The translations under genes and the position numbers were made by a program. From NCBI GenBank assembly GCA_020633195.1, contig JACKEC010000092.1, positions 1 to 5,236 of the forward strand: 5,236 bases of DNA, written 5' to 3'. The DNA is from Sandaracinaceae bacterium. Lineage in GTDB: Bacteria > Myxococcota_A > Polyangia > Polyangiales > Sandaracinaceae. Below, one piece after another: positions 1-5,236 of the stretch. Numbering within the stretch: the stretch's first letter is position 1; each line of letters opens with the position of its first letter. The notes beneath the pieces are model-generated. The model worked only from the letters and a program-made list of their open reading frames with translations. It was not told the DNA's origin and did not search any database.

Positions 1-1
1 C

Positions 2-94
2 GGCCGCGAGCACGTCCACGTCCACGGCCACGCGTCCACCCAGCGCGTGACCTTCGCGAAGCCGTCGGCCGACTCGGGCAGCCTCTACGCTTGA
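2..94 (+). CDS. 3' end of an unidentified plus-strand gene (partial)
   Basis: The reading frame starting at base 2 is open for 30 codons and ends in TGA at 92-94. Of the 30 sense codons, 29 end in G or C, as in the confirmed genes here, and the bias stops at the TGA. The visible tail is His-rich at its start (REHVHVHGHAS) and ends in ADSGSLYA. It would converge on the kinase-like gene that stops at 161, with the hairpin region at 111-136 between them. Caution: the antisense frame that shares the same wobble positions also has high GC3, but it is interrupted by a stop at 85-87 and has no convincing start. The family cannot be recognised from 30 residues. The His cluster might bind metal, but nothing else supports that. 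Confidence 0.45.
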   Translation, partial: GREHVHVHGHASTQRVTFAKPSADSGSLYA

Positions 95-110
95 ACGCGG
101 CGGGGGCGCA

Positions 111-136
111 TCGCCTCACCCGAGGCGATTCGCCTC
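111..136. terminator. Hairpin between convergent genes, possible two-way terminator
   Basis: TCGCCTC (111-117) can pair with GAGGCGA (122-128). The latter is also the left arm of a near-perfect palindrome at 122-136 (GAGGC-GATTC-GCCTC). The two pairings exclude each other. The element lies 17 bp after the plus-strand stop at 94 and 24 bp after the minus-strand stop at 161, where a shared terminator would be expected. There is no U-tract on either strand, so it is not a classical intrinsic terminator. It also belongs to the palindrome family found in the other intergenic gaps. Confidence 0.35.
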
Positions 137-160
137 CCCAGCGCCTCCCGAGCGTCGACG

Positions 161-936
161 TCAGGGGACCAGCGTGAGTCCGAGCGCGTCATCCTCCACC
201 CGCCACGCGCTGACCAGGGGGTCGAGGAGCGCGTGACCCATCGCGAGGCGCGGTGATCGCGTCCGCCACCCCTCGTGGTCGAGCTCCTCGAGGGGGGGGA
301 GCCCGAGCGACTCGTCCGCCGCGAGCACGATCTCCGGGCCCGGCTCCACTCGCACGCCGACGGGCGCGCTCGTCACGCGCGCGGCGTGTCGGAGGAGGCA
401 CACGACGCCGAGGCGCAGGCGGCGCGGATCCGTCACGAGCCCCGGCTCCGTCTTCCGCGGGAGCGCCGAGATGTCGATCCGCTCGGCGTGGCGGGGCTCG
501 AACGCGCGGAACGCTTCGAACGCCTCGCGCAGCACGCCGTCGAGCCGCACGCGGGGCCGGGGCTCGACCTCGGACGCGAGCGCCTCCCAGCACTCGGCGA
601 GGTGAGCGATCTTCCGCGCGCCTCGGAGGGCCAACGCGACCATCGCCTCGTCCTCGTCGAGCTCGGCGAGCGCGCCCAGGATCACGCCCACGGGGTTGCG
701 GACATCGTGCGCGAGTCGGGCCCACGGGAGGACCGGCGGGCGCATCGCGATCACGGGGTCGTTCGGGCGCCGCGCCCGGAGCTCAGCGGCGGCCTCGGGC
801 GGGCAGAGCCAGGCGACGCCGGGCGGCTGTGCGTCGATCTCGGCGTCGTCGCGCACCACCACGACGTCGTCATCGAGCGCCTTCGAGGCCCAGCGCGCGA
901 TGTCGTCGCGCCCCACCGCGAAGATGCGAGCGCCCC

Positions 937-940
<4 letters not shown>
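161..940 (-). CDS. Histidine-kinase-like protein with degenerate ATPase domain; possible His phosphotransferase
   Basis: This is a 259-residue soluble protein with no signal peptide or membrane segment. Residues 3-66 look like a receiver fold without its acidic pocket or phospho-Asp (RIFAVGRDD at the first strand, PVIAM near the end), so probably a pseudo-receiver. A DHp-type H-box follows at about 71-95: LAHDVRNPVG, with His78 as likely phospho-acceptor. The rest has the length and order of a HATPase domain (DPRRLRLGVV at 171-180, C-terminal LGLTLVP), but key residues are missing. The N-box Asn is absent (CLLRHAARV, 181-189), the G1 box reads DESLG (Asp209 kept, first Gly replaced by Ser), and the G2 region is RLAMGHALL. 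Autophosphorylation is therefore doubtful. A transfer role like Spo0B or ChpT, or a regulator-docking role, fits better. The start ATG overlaps the upstream regulator's TGA as ATGA, and no clear Shine-Dalgarno is seen, so translation is probably coupled. A divergent but active kinase is not excluded. Confidence 0.85.
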
Positions 941-2346
<1,406 letters not shown>

Positions 2347-2369
2347 CGGGCCAGCGTCGATCATGCCAC

Positions 2370-2390
2370 GCTTCGGTCCGAGCTTCGGTC
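2370..2390. repeat. 9-bp direct repeat upstream of the response regulator
   Basis: GCTTCGGTC occurs at 2370-2378 and again at 2382-2390, separated by CGA, giving a 12-bp period. A shorter third match (GCTTCG) lies at 2396-2401. The copies begin 24 bp upstream of the regulator's chosen ATG (2346), a position where an operator could act. Alternatively they could be a chance low-complexity feature. Confidence 0.4.
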
Positions 2391-2445
2391 GCGTGGCTTC
2401 GAGGGGGCTCATGGCTCCAGCGGGCATGCGCCGCCCACCGTGCAC

Positions 2446-2460
2446 GTGGCATTCCGCCAC
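2446..2460. promoter_or_regulatory. Palindrome GTGGC-N5-GCCAC upstream of the response regulator
   Basis: GTGGC-ATTCC-GCCAC is a perfect 5-bp inverted repeat with a 5-bp spacer. It extends to 6-bp arms with the flanking C2445 and G2461. It lies about 100 bp upstream of the regulator's start, and its centre is 44 bp from that of a second copy at 2490-2504. Paired palindromes 100-150 bp upstream of a start are typical of binding sites for NtrC-type activators, so self-regulation is possible. No canonical -24/-12 promoter was found to go with it. Confidence 0.4.
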
Positions 2461-2489
2461 GCGGAGCGCGCGCGGCGCGACGAGCCACC

Positions 2490-2504
2490 GTGGCGTATCG
2501 CCAC
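2490..2504. promoter_or_regulatory. Palindrome GTGGC-N5-GCCAC after the diguanylate cyclase gene; operator or terminator hairpin
   Basis: GTGGCG-TAT-CGCCAC is a perfect 6-bp inverted repeat with a 3-bp centre, matching the 2446-2460 element in all ten arm bases of GTGGC/GCCAC. An extra GCCAC half-site at 2484-2488 adjoins it. It begins 16 nt after the cyclase stop, so its RNA hairpin could end that transcript, although no U-run follows. It could equally be the distal site of an activator-binding pair for the regulator gene. Confidence 0.4.
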
Positions 2505-2520
2505 AGTGAGCGGATCGGCC

Positions 2521-3381
2521 TCACCCGAGCGCGAGCTCGGTGTGGCTGGTCGTCCTGTTTCGACCGCGCGCCTTGGAGGTGTACAGGGCCGCGTCGGCGG
2601 CTTCGATGAGGGCGGGAGCCGAGCGCGCCGGCGGCGCGGACGCGACGCCCACGCTGATCGTGATGGGCAGCGACGCCTCGACGCTGCGTCGGACCCTCTC
2701 TCCCAGGCACCGGGCCGCGTCCGGCCCCGTTCGCGGGGCCACGATGACGAGCTCCTCGCCCCCGTAGCGCGCGACGTGATCGAGGTCTCGCACGCACGCG
2801 CAGACCCGACGCGCGAGCGCGATCAGGACGCGGTCACCGGCGGGGTGGCCGTGCGTGTCGTTGAACCGCTTGAACTCGTCGACGTCGATCATGAGCACCG
2901 AGACGGACCCGCCGTAGCGGTCGGCGCGCCGCAGCTCCTCGTCGAGGCGGAGCCGGAACGTCGAGTGGTCGTACAGACCCGTCATGCGATCGTGCGTGGC
3001 GAGCCGGGCCGCGTCGTCGAAGAAGGACTTGGGGACGATGACGGGGGACGGCACCTCGCCGGAGATGTGCGTCGCGTAGTCGACGGCCGCGACCGTCACG
3101 TCCACGCGGCGTCCGAGCGCCTCGGTGAGCGCGGCGCGGTGCGCGGTGATCGCGCTCCAGGTCACCTGCGCGCGCTGCGGCTCGACCCAGACGTGGAGGA
3201 GCGCGAAGATCAGCTCCGCGTAGTAGCGCCCGCCGAGCTGGCGCCGCGTCAGGTCGTGGTGGGCGCGTACGCTCGGCGGCCACGGGGGCGGCCCGCTCAC
3301 GACGTCGAGGTACTCGTGGTCGTACTCGTGCCTCGCCTCGACGCGGGCCAGGTCTCGATGTGAGTCGCGTCGTCTACCCAT
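2521..3381 (-). CDS. Diguanylate cyclase (GGDEF domain) with unrecognised N-terminal region
   Basis: This 286-residue protein probably makes c-di-GMP from two GTP. The GGDEF domain spans about 125-280. It has the metal/substrate segment MIDVDEFKRFNDTHGHPAGD at 164-183 (Asp166, Lys171, Asn174, Asp175, Asp183) and a signature GGEEL at 207-211. The first four positions fit active GG(D/E)EF enzymes, and the final Phe is Leu. An RxxD inhibitory site (Arg198-Asp201, RDLD) sits five residues before the signature, so product feedback is expected. Residues 1-120 match no family I recognise. They look helical and soluble (YYAELIFALLHVWVE at 53-67) with no transmembrane segment, and might receive an input signal. 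The ATG at 3381 has GGAG four bases upstream (3386-3389 on the complementary strand), which supports this start. It follows the hybrid kinase by 101 bp and may share its transcript or have its own promoter. Confidence 0.93.
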   Translation of the reverse strand: MGRRRDSHRDLARVEARHEYDHEYLDVVSGPPPWPPSVRAHHDLTRRQLGGRYYAELIFALLHVWVEPQRAQVTWSAITAHRAALTEALGRRVDVTVAAVDYATHISGEVPSPVIVPKSFFDDAARLATHDRMTGLYDHSTFRLRLDEELRRADRYGGSVSVLMIDVDEFKRFNDTHGHPAGDRVLIALARRVCACVRDLDHVARYGGEELVIVAPRTGPDAARCLGERVRRSVEASLPITISVGVASAPPARSAPALIEAADAALYTSKARGRNRTTSHTELALG

Positions 3382-3385
3382 GCCG

Positions 3386-3389
3386 CTCC
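3386..3389 (-). promoter_or_regulatory. Ribosome binding site of the diguanylate cyclase gene
   Basis: On the minus strand TTGGAG precedes the ATG at 3381, with four bases between the GGAG core and the start. Few starts in this window have such a site, and here it decides the start, because the upstream frame stays open without coding-like content. Confidence 0.55.
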
Positions 3390-3465
3390 AAGGCCATTTC
3401 AACGTCCGTACCAGCGGCCGAGCCCGACGCCCCCGCCAAGGGCGCCGTGGCGACACCCCCCCGCC

Positions 3466-3480
3466 GAGGCGAAACGCCAC
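3466..3480 (-). terminator. Palindromic hairpin just after the hybrid kinase stop
   Basis: On the plus strand it reads GAGGC-GAAAC-GCCAC, an inverted repeat with one mismatched pair. It starts two bases after the kinase TGA (3483-3485). In RNA from the minus strand the stem is GGCG-TTT-CGCC with an outer G-C pair. There is no U-run, so termination is only suggested. It matches the GWGGC-N5-GCCWC family seen in the other two intergenic gaps. A separate GTGGCG at 3447-3452 could also pair with CGCCAC at 3475-3480. Confidence 0.35.
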
Positions 3481-3482
3481 CG

Positions 3483-4715
3483 TCAGGGTTGGACGAGAGT
3501 GGCCAGCGCGGACACGAGGTCGTCGACCGCGATGGGCTTCACGAAGTGCTTCGCGAAGCCGGCCGCGGCCGAGCGCTCGCGGTCGCGCCTCGCGCCGTAG
3601 CCGGACAGCGCGACGAGCGGCAGCCCGGGGTGGCTTCGTCGAATCGCCCGGGCGAGCGTGTGCCCATCCATGGCGGGCAGCCCCAGGTCCGTGACGACCA
3701 CGTCGGGCGCGCCCTCCTCGAGCTGCGTGAGCGCCTCGCGTCCGTCGGTCGCGGTCACCACCGTGAGGCCGCGGCGCTCGAGCTTCGCGGCGAGGAGCTC
3801 GCGGAGGTCGTCGTCGTCCTCGACGAGCAGCACGCGCGCGTCGAGCGACGCGGGGGCTGGCGTCCGGGGCCGGGGCTGCGGCGTCGCGTCGCTGAGCGGC
3901 AGGCACACCGAGAAGACCGAGCCGCGGCCGCGCCCCTCGCTCTCGACCTGGACCTGGCCACCCTGCATCTGGGTCAGCTGTCGGACCAGGGTGAGCCCGA
4001 TCCCCAGCCCGCTGGCGCCATGTTCGGCGGCGACGTCGGCCTGGACGAACAGCTCGAAGATGCGCTTGCGCTCGTTGGCCGTGAGCCCGCGACCCTCGTC
4101 CGCGACGCGCAGCCGCGCCTGACCGTCGAGCTCGTCGAGGGTCACGCGGACGCGCGAGCCGGCGGGCGAGTACTTCCCGGCGTTGTGGAGGAGGTTCGTC
4201 ACCACCTGGGTGAGCCGCACCGCGTCCCCCTCGACGACGATCGCGTCCGCGGGGGCCGTCCAATCCAGCGAGCTCCCCATCGTGCGCAACAGGACCGCGC
4301 CGTCGCGCACGGTCTCGTCGACGAGCGTCACGAGGTCGAGCGGCCGCATCTCGAGCGCGATCTTTCCGCGCGCGATCCGCGACATGTCGAGGAGGTCGTC
4401 CACGAGTCGCGTGAGGTGCCGGATCTGCCGGCGCAGCACGAACACCTCCGGTGAGCCCTCGAGCGAGTCGAGCGCGAGGTCCGCGACCGCGAGCGGGTTT
4501 CGCAGCTCGTGGGCGAGGAGCGCGAGGAACTGGTCCTTGCGCTCGTCGGCCGCCGCGAGCTTCCGCGCGTGCTGGTCGAGCTCGGCGTAGAGCGCGAGGA
4601 CGCCGCGGTTCGTCTCGGCGAGCTCGACCCGGAGGCGCTCGATCTCGTCGTCGGACCCGGCCTCGGTGAGGTGGCTCGCTCCGATCTCGCGCTCGATGTC
4701 CGGCTCGTCCCCCAC
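3483..4715 (-). CDS. Soluble hybrid histidine kinase with C-terminal receiver
   Basis: This 410-residue cytoplasmic protein has no membrane segment and no PAS, GAF or other sensor domain. Residues 22-62 form a charged helical linker (ETNRGVLALYAELD at 34-47) of a kind I recall preceding HisKA domains in other soluble kinases. The HisKA domain holds phospho-acceptor His69 (LLAHELRNPLA). The HATPase domain is intact: N-box Asn174/Asn178 (TNLLHNAGKYS), G1 DEGRG at 206-210, and G2 GLGIGL at 236-241. A Pro-rich linker (278-290) leads to a receiver at 293-408, with Glu299-Asp300-Asp301, phospho-acceptor Asp343 (VVVTDLGLP), Ser371 and Lys393 (FVKPI). Expected chemistry is ATP to His69 to Asp343, then to a His phosphotransfer protein. 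The GTG start is the first usable start after the upstream hemerythrin stop, 21 bp away, and it lies inside a 7-bp inverted repeat with no clear Shine-Dalgarno. Input most likely comes from a partner protein, and the adjacent hemerythrin is the obvious candidate. Confidence 0.95.
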   Translation of the reverse strand: MGDEPDIEREIGASHLTEAGSDDEIERLRVELAETNRGVLALYAELDQHARKLAAADERKDQFLALLAHELRNPLAVADLALDSLEGSPEVFVLRRQIRHLTRLVDDLLDMSRIARGKIALEMRPLDLVTLVDETVRDGAVLLRTMGSSLDWTAPADAIVVEGDAVRLTQVVTNLLHNAGKYSPAGSRVRVTLDELDGQARLRVADEGRGLTANERKRIFELFVQADVAAEHGASGLGIGLTLVRQLTQMQGGQVQVESEGRGRGSVFSVCLPLSDATPQPRPRTPAPASLDARVLLVEDDDDLRELLAAKLERRGLTVVTATDGREALTQLEEGAPDVVVTDLGLPAMDGHTLARAIRRSHPGLPLVALSGYGARRDRERSAAAGFAKHFVKPIAVDDLVSALATLVQP

Positions 4716-4729
4716 GGAGCGACCGTGGG
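4711..4729 (-). promoter_or_regulatory. Inverted repeat covering the GTG start of the hybrid kinase
   Basis: CCCACGG (4711-4717) and CCGTGGG (4723-4729) are perfect 7-bp complements with a 5-base loop. In the minus-strand transcript the GTG start (4715-4713) is paired inside the stem, 7 bases after the hairpin begins and 21 bp after the hemerythrin TAG. A ribosome finishing the upstream gene would melt the stem, which would couple translation of the two genes. A DNA operator is an alternative reading. Confidence 0.45.
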
Positions 4730-4736
4730 ACAGCGC

Positions 4737-5180
4737 CTAGCGGACGGCAAGTCGCTCGTGGGCGAAGGCCTCGGCCATCGCCTGCTGCGCGTTCGACGAG
4801 AACACGAGGCTCGACGCGGGGAACACGCGCTCGTGCTCGAAGCGGAAGTGGCTCGCCGCGAGCGCCGCGAGCTCGTTGAGGGCGGTGGCGCGGCGCTCCG
4901 CGTCCTCGGCCTGGAGCAAGGCGATCATCTTGTCCGCGAGCTCGTCGTGCTGGCGGTGGAGGGAGCCCACGATCGCGGCGTCCGGGACGCGCAGGATCAG
5001 CGGCCGCGCGAGGATCTCCTCCTCGACGCGCTCGTGATCCCGCAGCTCGCGGAGGAACGCGCTGGCGACGCGACCGAAGTCGGTGGAGTCGACGATGGGG
5101 TGCAGCCTCGCGCAGGCGACCGTGAGGTGCTCGTGGTCCTGGCGGAGGAGCTCGTAGATGGTGGCGTGAGTGCGGAGCAT
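4737..5180 (-). CDS. Hemerythrin-like (HHE cation-binding) protein
   Basis: This 147-residue, single-domain, all-helical protein is about the normal size for the family. Its likely di-iron ligands are all present in family order: His16 or His18 (RQDHEHL), His49-x3-Glu53 (DHERVEEEIL), His75 or His78 (LHRQHDELAD) and His111-x3-Glu115 (HFRFEHERVFP), the last followed by the usual FP turn. Such proteins bind non-heme iron and react with O2, NO or peroxide, serving as sensors, carriers or protective factors. Which of these applies cannot be read from the sequence. ATG 5180 is the only ATG, GTG or TTG in frame between the window edge and the first helix, though it lacks a clear Shine-Dalgarno. The gene stops 21 bp before the soluble hybrid kinase and probably shares its transcript, so a sensing or modulating role for that kinase is a reasonable inference. 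It has no signal peptide, so it should be cytoplasmic. Confidence 0.88.
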   Translation of the reverse strand: MLRTHATIYELLRQDHEHLTVACARLHPIVDSTDFGRVASAFLRELRDHERVEEEILARPLILRVPDAAIVGSLHRQHDELADKMIALLQAEDAERRATALNELAALAASHFRFEHERVFPASSLVFSSNAQQAMAEAFAHERLAVR

Positions 5181-5236
5181 GGCGGACGGTGGTGCACGGG
5201 CCGTTCCCGTGGCGCTCCGTGGTGGGCGCCCGAGCC
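5181..5236 (-). other. 5' leader or promoter region of the hemerythrin gene (cut by window edge)
   Basis: This 56-bp edge stretch has no in-frame start codon for the hemerythrin gene. It contains a small inverted repeat, ACGGG (5196-5200) and CCCGT (5206-5210), and two CCGTGG copies ten bases apart (5207-5212, 5217-5222). These could be operator half-sites, but no -35/-10 or -24/-12 promoter can be assigned. Confidence 0.25.

Noticed and set aside
2347..2460. Regulator start at GTG 2460 or ATGs at 2427, 2412 or 2364
   Set aside because: About a quarter of the codons here end in A or T, against almost none in the gene body, and receivers do not normally carry such a leader. GGAG before 2412 is only two bases from the ATG.
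3369..3482. Sigma54 or sigma70 promoter for the diguanylate cyclase gene
   Set aside because: The GG-N10-GC match (TGGCC...GGC) sits right at the ATG, and the possible -35/-10 pairs have poor sequence or spacing.
3382..4263. N-terminal extension of the diguanylate cyclase to 580 residues
   Set aside because: The extension crosses the 101-bp gap and overlaps the hybrid kinase out of frame without any domain. The ATG at 3381 has a GGAG site.
4328..4750. Ser/Arg-rich open frame overlapping the hybrid kinase
   Set aside because: It is an out-of-frame shadow of the kinase gene, with low-complexity Ser/Arg/Thr composition and no domain.

Overview
The window is very GC-rich, about 70% or more by eye, and almost every codon of the real genes ends in G or C. 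It is packed with two-component and c-di-GMP signalling genes. High GC, an NtrC-family regulator, a soluble hybrid kinase and a diguanylate cyclase together suggest a Myxococcota-like (former deltaproteobacterial) genome, but no taxonomic marker is present, so this is inference.

Layout: all five complete genes lie on the minus strand, so transcription runs from high to low coordinates. In that order they are: (1) a single-domain hemerythrin-like HHE protein (5180-4737); (2) 21 bp downstream, a soluble hybrid histidine kinase with a C-terminal receiver (4715-3483); (3) after a 101 bp gap, a GGDEF diguanylate cyclase with an unrecognised N-terminal region (3381-2521); (4) after a 174 bp gap, an NtrC-type sigma54-activating response regulator (2346-937); (5) overlapping it by ATGA, a small histidine-kinase-like protein whose phospho-accepting His is kept but whose ATP-binding domain looks degenerate (940-161). 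The left edge holds the probable 3' end of a convergent plus-strand gene (2-94). No stretch over 300 bp lacks a gene.

How the parts may work together (inference): the hemerythrin protein could sense O2, NO or iron/redox state and act on the soluble kinase, which has no sensor domain of its own. That kinase carries His69 and a receiver Asp343. The last gene keeps a DHp-like His (His78) but lacks the N-box Asn, so it resembles phosphotransferases such as Spo0B and ChpT more than an autonomous kinase. The NtrC-like regulator supplies the final receiver, Asp68. The locus could therefore encode a His-Asp-His-Asp phosphorelay ending in sigma54-dependent transcription, with c-di-GMP synthesis as a second output.

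The gaps between genes carry a recurring palindrome of form GWGGC-N5-GCCWC with an AT-containing centre (122-136, 2446-2460, 2490-2504, 3466-3480). Three of the four copies lie just 3' of minus-strand stop codons. A 7-bp inverted repeat covers the GTG start of the hybrid kinase. No convincing sigma70 or sigma54 promoter, tRNA, rRNA, CRISPR array or mobile element was seen.
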